From Gluconacetobacter dulcium (lineage in GTDB: Bacteria > Pseudomonadota > Alphaproteobacteria > Acetobacterales > Acetobacteraceae), in contig NZ_JABEQN010000012.1 of assembly GCF_014174165.1 (NCBI RefSeq), forward strand, positions 1 through 64,000: 64,000 nt of DNA. Direction: 5' to 3'. Of the stretch, positions 47,635 to 55,391 are shown in pieces. A model generated the notes under the pieces. It was not told the origin of the DNA and searched no databases. It saw only the letters and a list, made by a program, of their open reading frames with translations. The translations under genes and the position numbers were made by a program. Positions within the stretch are counted from its first letter, which is position 1, and every line of letters starts with the position of its first letter.

Positions 47635-47965
47635 CCCAGATCGCGCCGTCCCGCGCGCGGGCGGGAAAGCGCGCCACCGCGCATTGCGGGTCGGCCACGC
47701 CATCGAGGCCGACATAATGGCCCGATTCGTCGAAGGCCCAGAGGTGGAAGGGGCAGATCAGGCGCCCCTGCTCGATATATCCCGCCGAGAGCCGGGCATC
47801 ACGATGCGGACATCGGTCGACGAAGACGCGCGGCGTGCCGTCCGTCGCGAGCCACGCGACCAACCCCGTCCCGTCCAGCACCACGCGGTGCGGCGCCGTC
47901 CGCGCCGCCTGGGTTTCACACAGACGCACCCAGCCATCCATGCTTCGGCCGCAATCCTCGTCCAA
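47600..47965 (-). CDS. Orphan Rieske [2Fe-2S] protein
   Basis: A 121-residue soluble Rieske-domain protein. The cluster ligands are C52/H54 (RCPHRD) and C71/H74 (ICPFHLWAFD), with the usual spacing. It resembles the ferredoxin component of Rieske dioxygenases or the N-terminal domain of Rieske oxygenases, but no oxygenase gene is adjacent. The start is a TTG at 47965, chosen because GGAGGGG sits eight bases before it. The in-frame ATG at 47941 has no good site. It overlaps the convergent DUF4186 gene. Confidence 0.82.
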   Translation of the reverse strand: MDEDCGRSMDGWVRLCETQAARTAPHRVVLDGTGLVAWLATDGTPRVFVDRCPHRDARLSAGYIEQGRLICPFHLWAFDESGHYVGLDGVADPQCAVARFPARARDGAIWVRDVPAPATSG

Positions 47966-48063
47966 TTGTGTTCCCCTCCGATCCTTCCGGGACGGTTGCC
48001 TATCCGGTCCGGAGCGATCAGGCTAGGGTCAGCGCATCAACGTGAGCAGGATATCCGCTTTCA

Positions 48064-49326
48064 ATGACATCCTCATCGTCCCCTGACGGGTTGTCCCATG
48101 ACAGGCTTCTGGACCGTCTGGGCGAAGTCGCGGTCCGGACCGGGCTGAACGTCGCGCCGGGCCAGCAGGTGCTGATCACGGCGCCGCTGGACGCCGTGCC
48201 GCTGGTGCGGAAAATCGCCGAACATGCCTATCGGGCCGGTGCGTCGCTGGTGACCCCCTTTTATGCCGACGACGCGGTGACCCTGGCGCGCTTCCATTAC
48301 GCGCCGGACGATGCGTTCGACATCGCGCCGAACTGGCTGCATGACGGCATGGCGAATGCCTACCGCGCGGGCGCGGCCCGCATGGCCATCACCGGCGGCA
48401 ACCCCGTGCTGCTGAGCGAGGAGGACCCCGACCGCGTAGCCCGCGCCGGCAAGGCCGCGTCGCTGGCCGGCCGCCCGGCGATGGAACTGATCACCAGCTT
48501 CGCCGTGAACTGGAACATCGTCGCCTGCGCCACCCCCGCATGGGCGGAGCAGGTCTTCCCCGACGAGCCCCCCGAGCGGGCGCTGGCGCGGCTGTGGGAT
48601 GCGATCTTCCAGGCGTCGCGCGTGACGGTCGACGACCCGGTAGCCGCCTGGGCCGCCCATAACGAGACCCTGCACCGGCGCGCGGACTGGCTGAACGACC
48701 GGCGCTTCGCGGCGCTGCACTTCACCGGGCCCGGCACCGACCTCACGGTCGGCCTGGCGGACGGCCATGCCTGGGCCGGCGGCTCGGAGCCCGCGCGCAA
48801 CGGCATCGTGTGCAACCCCAACATCCCGACCGAGGAAGTCTTCACCACCCCGCACGCGCGACGGGTCGAAGGCTTCGTCCGCGCCACCAAGCCACTGTTC
48901 CACCAGGGGACGCTGATCGACGGCATCGCGGTACGCTTCGCGGGCGGGCGCATTACCGAGGCCCACGCGACACAGGGCCAGACGGTGCTGGAACGCATCC
49001 TGGCGACCGACGACGGCGCCCGGCGCCTGGGCGAGGTCGCGCTGGTGCCCCATTCCTCCCCGATTTCGCAGAGCGGCGTGCTGTTCCGCAACACGCTGTT
49101 CGACGAGAACGCCTCCAGCCACATCGCATTGGGCCAGGCCTACACGAAATGCATGGTGGAAACCGAAGGCCAGACGCCGGAGCAGCTTGAGGCCCGAGGC
49201 GCGAATACCAGCTTCATCCATATCGACTGGATGATCGGCTCGGCCGAAATCGACGTGACCGCCATCACCCAGGATGGCGCCCGCGAACCCCTGATGAAAC
49301 ATGGTGAATGGGTCAAGACGGTATGA
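48064..49326 (+). CDS. M29-family aminopeptidase
   Basis: A 420-residue metallopeptidase of the M29 (AmpS/PepS/aminopeptidase T) family, which removes N-terminal residues from peptides using two metal ions. Typical parts are GLNVAPGQQVLI near the start, TDLTVGLADGHAWAGG, ICNPNIPTEEVFTTP-like metal site (E in EEVFTTP), LGEVALVPHSSPIS, NTLFDENASSHIALGQAY and FIHIDWMIGS. Length matches. Its stop overlaps the ATG of the downstream exported protein. Confidence 0.93.
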   Translation: MTSSSSPDGLSHDRLLDRLGEVAVRTGLNVAPGQQVLITAPLDAVPLVRKIAEHAYRAGASLVTPFYADDAVTLARFHYAPDDAFDIAPNWLHDGMANAYRAGAARMAITGGNPVLLSEEDPDRVARAGKAASLAGRPAMELITSFAVNWNIVACATPAWAEQVFPDEPPERALARLWDAIFQASRVTVDDPVAAWAAHNETLHRRADWLNDRRFAALHFTGPGTDLTVGLADGHAWAGGSEPARNGIVCNPNIPTEEVFTTPHARRVEGFVRATKPLFHQGTLIDGIAVRFAGGRITEAHATQGQTVLERILATDDGARRLGEVALVPHSSPISQSGVLFRNTLFDENASSHIALGQAYTKCMVETEGQTPEQLEARGANTSFIHIDWMIGSAEIDVTAITQDGAREPLMKHGEWVKTV

Positions 49327-49814
49327 CAAAACGACTGACGATCCTGGCGGCCGCGCTGGCCGCCGCCCTGCCCGCGGCGGCTATGGCCCAGCAAGCCCGG
49401 CAGCAGCAACCCCAGCAGGCACGCCAGCCCTCGGCCGCCGAAATCGCGGCTTTCCAGCGCGACATGCAGACGGCGGCGCAATATCCGCTGCCGGCCGACT
49501 TCCTGCCGCGCATGACGGCGACCCTGAACGCCATCAGGGCCGCCAACATCAGCCCGCCGAACGCCCAGAACCTGTCGCTGGCGCAGACGATCGACCAGAC
49601 CGCCGCCATACCGGGCCTGGCGCCGATCCTGTCCGCGCACGGCTTCACGGCCCGCGATTTCGTGCTCGGGCTCAGTTCGTTCGGGCTGACCGAGTCCCTG
49701 ATCCGCCAGCCGCCGCCGGCGGATGCGCATGCGCCCACCCCCAACCCGGCCAATGTCGCCCTGCTGCGCGCCCACCAGCAGGACGCCGATGCCCTGTTGC
49801 AGGCGATGAACTGA
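49323..49814 (+). CDS. Exported hypothetical protein
   Basis: A 163-residue protein with a clear Sec signal peptide (TKRLTILAAALAAALPAAAMAQ, cut after AMA). Next come a Gln-rich segment (QQARQQQPQQARQPS) and a helical mature part with Pro/Ala-rich ends. No family is recognised. Its ATG overlaps the stop of the M29 aminopeptidase, and a strong terminator follows, so it is the last gene of that unit. Location is probably periplasmic. Confidence 0.75.
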   Translation: MTKRLTILAAALAAALPAAAMAQQARQQQPQQARQPSAAEIAAFQRDMQTAAQYPLPADFLPRMTATLNAIRAANISPPNAQNLSLAQTIDQTAAIPGLAPILSAHGFTARDFVLGLSSFGLTESLIRQPPPADAHAPTPNPANVALLRAHQQDADALLQAMN

Positions 49815-49849
49815 GACCCGACGGTTCCAGCAGCGGCCCATGACTGAAC

Positions 49850-49892
49850 GACGCCCCGATTTCGGATGACGGAATCGGGGCGTCATCGTTTC
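49850..49892 (+). terminator. Rho-independent terminator
   Basis: The stem GACGCCCCGAT / ATCGGGGCGTC with a 13-base loop is followed by ATCGTTTC, 36 bases after the stop of the exported protein gene. Confidence 0.8.
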
Positions 49893-50054
49893 ACGCAAGC
49901 GTGATCACCCCCGACGAGACCGCCCGCAGAAAAAAACGCCACCGGGCACGGATCCAGACGGACTTGATTCCTCTTCAAAAAATCACAGCTTTTAGGAAAC
50001 CAGACACGCCCCCACGCGTCATGACGGCATGATGAACAGTGGGTTTTGTATTGC

Positions 50055-50075
50055 AATTGAGAGGCGTTCTCAGTT
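50055..50075. promoter_or_regulatory. Fur-box-like palindrome upstream of the 50123 gene
   Basis: AATTGAGA-N5-TTCTCAGTT is an imperfect palindrome of the TGAGA...TCTCA type seen in iron-regulated promoters, 48 bases before the ATG. The rest of the 308-base gap holds the terminator at 49850 and nothing else recognisable. Confidence 0.45.
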
Positions 50076-50122
50076 AAGGCCATGTTCACGCACGAAGCGC
50101 AACGGCCGATCGGGAGTGTCCC

Positions 50123-50686
50123 ATGACTGACGCAATGCCCCGCCTTCACGACCTGTCTCCCGCTGAGAGACTGACGGTCCGGATCATCCGGCGCCTGTCC
50201 GCGCAATGGGCGACCCGGCAGGCGAACAGACTGACCGCCCAGCCGCCCGTATCACGCTCGCGGGCCGCGCATGCCACCATGGCGCACGCCTTCCAGGACG
50301 CCTTCGGTCGCATGGCGCATCTCTGCCTGCCCGGCCTCGCGGTCGGCACGGCCGGCGCCGCGCAGCTTACGGCCACCGAGCAGAGCTTCCTGCATGCCAC
50401 GGCAGCCGCCCAGCAGGGCCACACGCCGGAAGTCGGCGCGGCCCTGTATCGTGTCTTTTCCCGCCCCTCGGTCCATGCCCGGTTCGTGGCGGCGGTAAAG
50501 ATGCTGGGCGACTATCTCACGGCATCCGGCTACCGGCTGCCCTACGCCCAGCCGCGCCTCCCGGCGGAAGAAAAGCTGGTGCTCGGCGGTGCCTGCCTGA
50601 TGACCATGTCCCGCTGGCACGGGCTGGATATCAAGACCACCCGTGTCCTGTGGCCCCGCACAGCGCCCGAACACGCCGCGTCCTGA
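50123..50686 (+). CDS. Hypothetical protein, possibly iron-regulated
   Basis: A 187-residue mostly helical protein with no recognised domain and no signal peptide. Segments of note are LSPAERLTVRIIRRLSAQWA near the start, MAHAFQDAFGRMAHLCLP, and GGACLMTMSRWHG. There is a single upstream promoter region with a Fur-like palindrome, and the gene lies beside bacterioferritin and the haem transporter, so an iron link is inferred. The family appears to be restricted to relatives, as far as can be judged from lack of resemblance. Confidence 0.6.
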   Translation: MTDAMPRLHDLSPAERLTVRIIRRLSAQWATRQANRLTAQPPVSRSRAAHATMAHAFQDAFGRMAHLCLPGLAVGTAGAAQLTATEQSFLHATAAAQQGHTPEVGAALYRVFSRPSVHARFVAAVKMLGDYLTASGYRLPYAQPRLPAEEKLVLGGACLMTMSRWHGLDIKTTRVLWPRTAPEHAAS

Positions 50687-50740
50687 GCCTTCACAGCCGG
50701 AATGGGAATACGGCCGGACAAGCGGAACAGGCCCCTTTCT

Positions 50741-51044
50741 CAGGCAGCCACGCAGACCGTGCCTGGAAATGTAGGCTGGTGAACCAGAACGCCGCAAAGC
50801 GACACGCCGTCGTGTATTTCCGAACGCCAGAGCGGAGCAGCCTTGGTGGCCGTCAGCAGCCTTTCTCAGGCGGCCACGCAGACCCTGCCTGGAAATGTGG
50901 GCTGGTGAGCGAGAGCGGCCCGCCAGGGCCGCGCCCGTCGTGTGTTTCCGAGCATCGGAGCGGAGCGGCCTCAATGGCCGTGAGCACCGGAGCGCAGGAA
51001 ACGCGCGCCGGATCGCCACCAGCGCGCATTTACAGGCAGGGTCT
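50741..51044. repeat. Structured hairpin element, tandem copies C and D with inverted closing arm
   Basis: Two direct units of 126 bases start at 50741 and 50867 (CAGGCAGCCACGCAGACC and CAGGCGGCCACGCAGACC). Each continues CTGCCTGGAAATG, GGCTGGTGA..C.AGA, an inner GC hairpin, GTCGT, TTTCC, and AGCGGAGC. Unit D has the perfect inner stem GCGGCCC / GGGCCGC. An inverted arm CACCAGCGCGCATTTACAGG at 51016-51035 matches the unit start in reverse and runs into the stop codon of bfr. The block fills the 357-base gap. Confidence 0.8.
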
Positions 51045-51532
51045 CAGGTCTGGTCGGGAGCGGGGGCCGAGTTCAGCTGAATGTAGCGTTCGATTCCAAC
51101 CAGCTTGATCAGGTCGAACTGACGGTCGAGGAAATCTTCATGCTCTTCCTCGTTATCGAGGATCTTCAGAAGAAGGTCACGCGACACGTAATCGCGCACG
51201 CTCTCGCAGTAGGCGATGCCCTCGCGCAGGTCGTCGAGCGCCTTTTGCTCGAGCTTCAGATCGCATTCCAGGATCTCCTGGACGTTCTGGCCGATCAGGA
51301 TGGTGTTCAGCCGCTGCACGTTCGGCAGGCCACCGAGATAGAGAATGCGCTCGATCAGCCAGTCGGCGTGACGCATCTCCTCGATTGATTCCTCGTATTC
51401 CTTCTTCCCCAGCAGGGTAACGCCCCAGTGGCGCAGCGTGCGGGCATGCAGGAAATACTGGTTGATCGCCGTCAGCTCGTTGGTGAGCTGCGTGTTCAGG
51501 TGTTCGATAACTTTGGGGTCTTTGATGGCCAT
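51044..51532 (-). CDS. bfr: Bacterioferritin
   Basis: A 162-residue ferritin-like four-helix protein that stores iron in a 24-mer with haem between subunits. Ferroxidase ligands are visible as E19 (NELTAINQY), E52 and H55 (EEMRHADWL), and in NEEEHEDFLD near 125-134. The haem-binding methionine is M53. GGAGACGG precedes the ATG. It is divergent from the hmu operon, with two Fur-box-like palindromes in the shared 268-base region. Confidence 0.96.
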   Translation of the reverse strand: MAIKDPKVIEHLNTQLTNELTAINQYFLHARTLRHWGVTLLGKKEYEESIEEMRHADWLIERILYLGGLPNVQRLNTILIGQNVQEILECDLKLEQKALDDLREGIAYCESVRDYVSRDLLLKILDNEEEHEDFLDRQFDLIKLVGIERYIQLNSAPAPDQT

Positions 51533-51625
51533 GTGCCGTCTCCGATGATTGGGGCAACGCTTCGTTCCCTGAACTACACCCGGCCACGCTCCGATTGCAA
51601 ACATAAAACGCATATATATCAATAT

Positions 51626-51644
51626 GATAATAGATGTGATTATC
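51626..51644. promoter_or_regulatory. Fur-box-like palindrome (bfr side)
   Basis: GATAATAGATGTGATTATC has perfect 6-base arms at the ends of a 19-base site, the length of the classical Fur box (GATAATGATAATCATTATC), 94 bases upstream of bfr. Confidence 0.5.
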
Positions 51645-51715
51645 ACTCGCAAGCGACAAGCCCCCGAATTGGCGGCACCCGCGGTCGCGGAAGGTCGCCC
51701 GAATGCGCAATGCTT

Positions 51716-51736
51716 GTAATAATAATCATTCTCATA
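51716..51736. promoter_or_regulatory. Fur-box-like site (hmuT side)
   Basis: GTAATAATAATCATTCTCAT contains ATAATAATCATTCTCA, close to the Fur hexamer array (GATAAT-type repeats), 65 bases before the proposed hmuT start. Confidence 0.5.
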
Positions 51737-51800
51737 TAGAGTCGAAAAATCGACATTCTGCGTGCCGGTACAATCGGTTCGCCGTTCTGGAGACGACACA

Positions 51801-52733
51801 GTGCGACAGCCCCGCCTTCTCGACCGCAGACAGTTCCACCGCGCGGCGATCATGGCGATCGCTGGCGCCTGTCCCCTTTCCGCCATGGCGGCAGGCATCA
51901 GCGACGCAGGCAAGATCACCGACTGCCGGGGCCGGTCCGTCACAATCGGCCCGGCTCGACGGATTGCCAGCATCGGCGGCACCATTACCGAAACCCTCTA
52001 CGCGCTGGGCGCGGCAGACCGGATCGTCGCGGTCGACATCACGTCCACATGGCCGGCACAGGCCCTGCGCGAGAAGAAATCCCTCGGCTACATGCGCGCG
52101 ATCTCCGCCGAAGGCGTGCTGTCCCTGCGCCCGGACCTGATCCTCGCGATGAACGATGCGGGTCCGCCAACGGCCATGGACCAACTCATTGCGTCCTCGG
52201 TTCCCGTGGTGTTCGTGGAGTCCACGCCTTCCACCGACGCGATCCGGGACCGGACCCGCTTCCTGGCCCGCGTGGTCGGCGCCAGGGCGGCTGGCGACGC
52301 GCTGAGCGCCGCGATCGACGCCCGCTTCAGCGCCCTTGCGACATGGCGGGCCGCCCATCCACGGGCGCCGCGCATCCTGTTCGTGATGCGGATGACCAAC
52401 GGCCATCCGCTGGCCGCCGGCAGCGGAACGGCGGCGGACGCGGTGATCCGGCTGGCCGGTGCCACCAACGCCGGGGCCGGCATGCAGGGCTACAAGATCG
52501 TCGAGGATGAAGCCCTGCTGACCCTGCGGCCGGATATCGTACTGACGATGGCACAGGACGCCGCCAGCCTGCGCGCCGCCCTGCTCGCCGATCCCGGCTT
52601 CCGCCTCACGCCGGCCGGCCAGAAGGGCGCCATCATCGCCATGGAGGGCGAACGCCTGCTGGGCTTCGGCCCGCGCACGCCCGACGCGGCGCTCGACCTC
52701 GCCCGGATGATCGACGCCGCGATGCCGGCATGA
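51801..52733 (+). CDS. hmuT: Haem ABC transporter periplasmic binding protein
   Basis: A 310-residue periplasmic protein of the HmuT/BtuF (PF01497-like) class: RRIASIGGTITETLYALGA near the N-terminus, VLSLRPDLILA, and GAGMQGYKIVEDEALLTLRPDIVL. The N-terminus RRQFHRAAIMAIAGACPLSA looks like a twin-arginine or Sec leader. The GTG at 51801 is preferred because GGAG lies eight bases upstream; an in-frame GTG at 51762 has no site. Its stop overlaps hmuU. Haem is the likely ligand, given the IsdG-like gene in the same operon. Confidence 0.88.
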   Translation: MRQPRLLDRRQFHRAAIMAIAGACPLSAMAAGISDAGKITDCRGRSVTIGPARRIASIGGTITETLYALGAADRIVAVDITSTWPAQALREKKSLGYMRAISAEGVLSLRPDLILAMNDAGPPTAMDQLIASSVPVVFVESTPSTDAIRDRTRFLARVVGARAAGDALSAAIDARFSALATWRAAHPRAPRILFVMRMTNGHPLAAGSGTAADAVIRLAGATNAGAGMQGYKIVEDEALLTLRPDIVLTMAQDAASLRAALLADPGFRLTPAGQKGAIIAMEGERLLGFGPRTPDAALDLARMIDAAMPA

Positions 52734-53758
52734 TCATCCGCCGCCCCGGCTTCGGCGCCACGATGGCCGGCCTGGCGGTGCTGCTGCTGGCAACCGCCAT
52801 CGCCGCACTGGCCATCGGCGCCACCGGCTTCGGCCTCGGCGGGCTGCTGCATCCGGGCTCGGCGGGCCGCGACGACGTGGCGTGGCTGGTCCTCAGCCAG
52901 ATCCGCGCCCCTCGGGTGGTACTGGCGGCCCTGACCGGCGCGGCACTCGCCACCTCCGGCGCGGTCATGCAGGGGCTGTTTCGCAATCCGCTGGCCGATC
53001 CGGGGCTGATCGGCGTGTCGTCCGGCGCGGCGCTGGGGGCCGCGATCGTCATCGCGGCCGGCGGCGCGTGGCTGGGCAGCGGCGCCATCGGGCGCTGGGG
53101 CGTACCGGTCGGCGGCATGGCGGGCAGCCTCGCCAGCACGGCGCTGCTCTATCTGATCACGACCCGCGAGGGCGTGACCTCCACCAACCTGGTGATCCTC
53201 ACCGGCGTCGCGCTCGGCGCCTTCGCCGCCGCGCTGACCGGCATCCTGATCTTCCGTGCCAACGACACCGCCCTGCGCGACCTGACCTTCTGGACCATGG
53301 GCAGCCTCGCCGGCGCGACATGGACACGCATCGGCCTGCTGCTGCCCTTCCTGCTGGCGGCCGCGATCCTCATGGCCGGCCTCGCCTCCCCCCTGAACGC
53401 CCTGCTGCTGGGCGAGGCCGACGCGGCGCTGATGGGCTACCGCGTCGAACGGGCCAAGCGGCTGGCCATGCTCGGTGTTTCGGTTGCCACCGGCCCTGTC
53501 GTGGCCTTCGTCGGCGTCATCGGCTTTATCGGCGTGGTGGTGCCGCATCTGGTGCGGATGGTCACCGGGCCGGACCACCGGCTGGTCCTGCCGGGCAGCG
53601 CGCTGCTGGGCGCCATCCTGCTGCTGACGGCCGATACGATCGCGCGGATCATCGCCATTCCGGCGGACGTACCGGTGGGCGTCGTCACGGCCGCCATCGG
53701 CGCGCCCCTCTTCGTCTGGCTGCTGATCCGCCTCCACGATGTCGATGTCCCGTCATGA
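52730..53758 (+). CDS. hmuU: Haem ABC transporter permease (FecCD family)
   Basis: A 342-residue FecCD-type permease with about ten membrane segments. The family signatures are LPRV-like APRVVLAALTGAALATSGAVMQGLFRNPLADPGLIGVSSGA and, near the C-terminus, GFIGVVVPHLVRMVTGPDHR. Its ATG overlaps the hmuT stop (ATGA). It imports haem from the periplasm with HmuT and HmuV. Confidence 0.93.
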   Translation: MIIRRPGFGATMAGLAVLLLATAIAALAIGATGFGLGGLLHPGSAGRDDVAWLVLSQIRAPRVVLAALTGAALATSGAVMQGLFRNPLADPGLIGVSSGAALGAAIVIAAGGAWLGSGAIGRWGVPVGGMAGSLASTALLYLITTREGVTSTNLVILTGVALGAFAAALTGILIFRANDTALRDLTFWTMGSLAGATWTRIGLLLPFLLAAAILMAGLASPLNALLLGEADAALMGYRVERAKRLAMLGVSVATGPVVAFVGVIGFIGVVVPHLVRMVTGPDHRLVLPGSALLGAILLLTADTIARIIAIPADVPVGVVTAAIGAPLFVWLLIRLHDVDVPS

Positions 53759-53768
53759 CGGATCACCC

Positions 53769-54605
53769 ATGACGCTGCGCCTCGACACCGTGTCACTTCA
53801 CAGCAGGGAGCGCCCCCTGCTCGATGCCGTGTCGCTGACGCTCCATCCGGGAGAGATCGTCGCCGTCATCGGGCCGAACGGCGCGGGAAAAAGCACGCTG
53901 CTGCGGCTGGCCAGCGGGCTCGTGGCCCCGACCTCGGGCACGGTCAGCCTGGACGGCACCCCGATCGGCGACCTGCCACCGGAACGACTGGCGGCAAGAC
54001 GGGCGATGCTCGGCCAGGATTCGGTCCTGCGCGCCCGCTTTTCGGTCGCCGAGCTGGTCCGGCTGGGCATCCGCCCCCCATGCCCGCCCGCCCGGCGCGA
54101 GGCCATCGCCAGCGAAGCCCTGCGACGCGTCGGCCTGGAGGCATTCGCCGGGCGCGATGTCATGAGCCTGTCGGGCGGCGAGCGTCAACGGGCGCACCTC
54201 GCGCGGGTGCTCGCCCAGCTCGCCCCATCCATGCACGCGGGCCGTCCCGGCTTCCTGCTGCTCGACGAACCGATTTCGGCCCAGGACCTCGCCCGGCAGC
54301 GCCTGGTGATGGACATCGCACGCGACCATGCCCGCCAGGGCGGTGGCTGCCTGATGGTGCTGCACGACCTCAACTGGGCCGCCAGCCGCGCGGACCGCAT
54401 CCTCGTGCTGAACCATGGCCGCACCTGCGCGGAAGGAGCGCCAGCCGAGGTCCTGACGCCGGACATGCTGAAGACGGCGTTCGACATTGCCGCCCCCCGC
54501 CTTCGCATCCATGTGGAAACCGAACGTCCGTTCGTCATTCCGCATGATTTCGCCCGGTTCCGGGCCACAACCGAAAGAAAGAGCGCATCATGTATATCGC
54601 CATGA
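53769..54605 (+). CDS. hmuV: Haem ABC transporter ATP-binding protein
   Basis: A 278-residue ABC ATPase. Walker A is GPNGAGKST (35-43), the signature is SLSGGERQRAHLARVLAQL, Walker B is FLLLDEPISAQD, and the switch His is in MVLHDLNWA. The Ser-Ala-Gln-Asp variant after Walker B and the insertion LAPSMHAGRPG are typical of HmuV. The ATG at 53769 lies 10 bases after hmuU. The 3' end overlaps the start of the IsdG-like gene by 16 bases. Confidence 0.93.
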   Translation: MTLRLDTVSLHSRERPLLDAVSLTLHPGEIVAVIGPNGAGKSTLLRLASGLVAPTSGTVSLDGTPIGDLPPERLAARRAMLGQDSVLRARFSVAELVRLGIRPPCPPARREAIASEALRRVGLEAFAGRDVMSLSGGERQRAHLARVLAQLAPSMHAGRPGFLLLDEPISAQDLARQRLVMDIARDHARQGGGCLMVLHDLNWAASRADRILVLNHGRTCAEGAPAEVLTPDMLKTAFDIAAPRLRIHVETERPFVIPHDFARFRATTERKSASCISP

Positions 54606-54904
54606 ACCGGTTCCGCGTCACCCCCGAATGCGAAGCGGCCTTCCAGCGCCGCTGGCTGGACCGCGACGTGCTGCTCAAGACGGTTCCAGGCTTCGTCTCG
54701 TTCCAGTTCCTCAAGGGTCCCCGGCGCGACGACTACATACTGTACGCCTCCCACACCGTCTGGGAATCCTGTGACGCCTTCATCGCCTGGACGCAATCCG
54801 AACAGTTCCGCCAGGCCCATGCCACCGCTGGCGAAGGCAAGAAACTGACGATCGGGCCGCCGGTCTTCGAAGGGTTCGAAGTGCTGCAGAACGTCACACT
54901 CTAA
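54590..54904 (+). CDS. IsdG/HmoB-like haem-degrading monooxygenase
   Basis: A 104-residue ABM-fold protein starting MYIAMNRFRV. The IsdG/IsdI catalytic triad positions are present: N6, W67 (FIAWTQSE) and H77 (FRQAHATA), at nearly the same numbers as the staphylococcal enzymes. SHTVWES and VPGFVSFQFLKGP are also typical. It probably opens imported haem to release iron. It is the last gene of the Fur-box-associated hmu operon. A general antibiotic-biosynthesis monooxygenase is the alternative, but the triad and context favour haem. Confidence 0.88.
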   Translation: MYIAMNRFRVTPECEAAFQRRWLDRDVLLKTVPGFVSFQFLKGPRRDDYILYASHTVWESCDAFIAWTQSEQFRQAHATAGEGKKLTIGPPVFEGFEVLQNVTL

Positions 54905-54907
54905 TTC

Positions 54908-55200
54908 AGAGGTGCCCCAGGTTGTTCGGACAGATTTACGGCCTTGATAAGCTATACCCGATTGGTGTCACGTCGCCATTCTGACGGCGTGACTGTCAGC
55001 CATCGGCCGTTGTAAAACCCGATCCAATTTGCCAGGTCCGTTCGCAACTCCGATCCCATCTCGGACGCGTGCAGATAGACGCATTCGTATTTCAGCGACC
55101 GTCCATGCTGATGCGGACCTGACGTTCCTCCAGCACTTCCGTGAACCGGGGTGTCGTGAACTGCGACCTGATCCGAATTAAAAATCTCTGCCGCGCCAAG
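54908..55200 (-). pseudogene. IS3-family OrfB fragment with deletion and frameshift
   Basis: On the minus strand, an integrase-like stretch FTTPRFTEVLEERQVRISMDG is joined in another frame to RSLKYECVYLHASEMGSELR and LANWIGFYNGR. The normal sequence between MDG and RSLKYE (GRWLDNVFIERLW) is missing, and a frameshift splits the parts. An element end (GGTGCCCCAGGTTGTTCGGA, plus strand) lies at 54912. It resembles the ends at 23149 and 28474. The rest of the 487-base gap up to the chemoreceptor gene shows nothing recognisable. Confidence 0.7.
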
Positions 55201-55391
55201 CTTGTTCCCTCGACCGCCCCAGCCATGTGGCTGTTTCAAACGCCCCACCAATAGGTTCGATCGCGACCCGATCACTGATCCGCAAGACTCAATTGTGAGA
55301 CATTATTATTTTAACAACGGACAACGCCACCCTTGGCAAGGCGCTGGGAAACGGATCGGGACGGTCCCGTTGCCAGAAGACCTGCCCAGCT

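Noticed and set aside
50741-51044. Repeat block considered as a CRISPR array
   Set aside because: Only two units of 126 bases with internal hairpins and no unique spacers.
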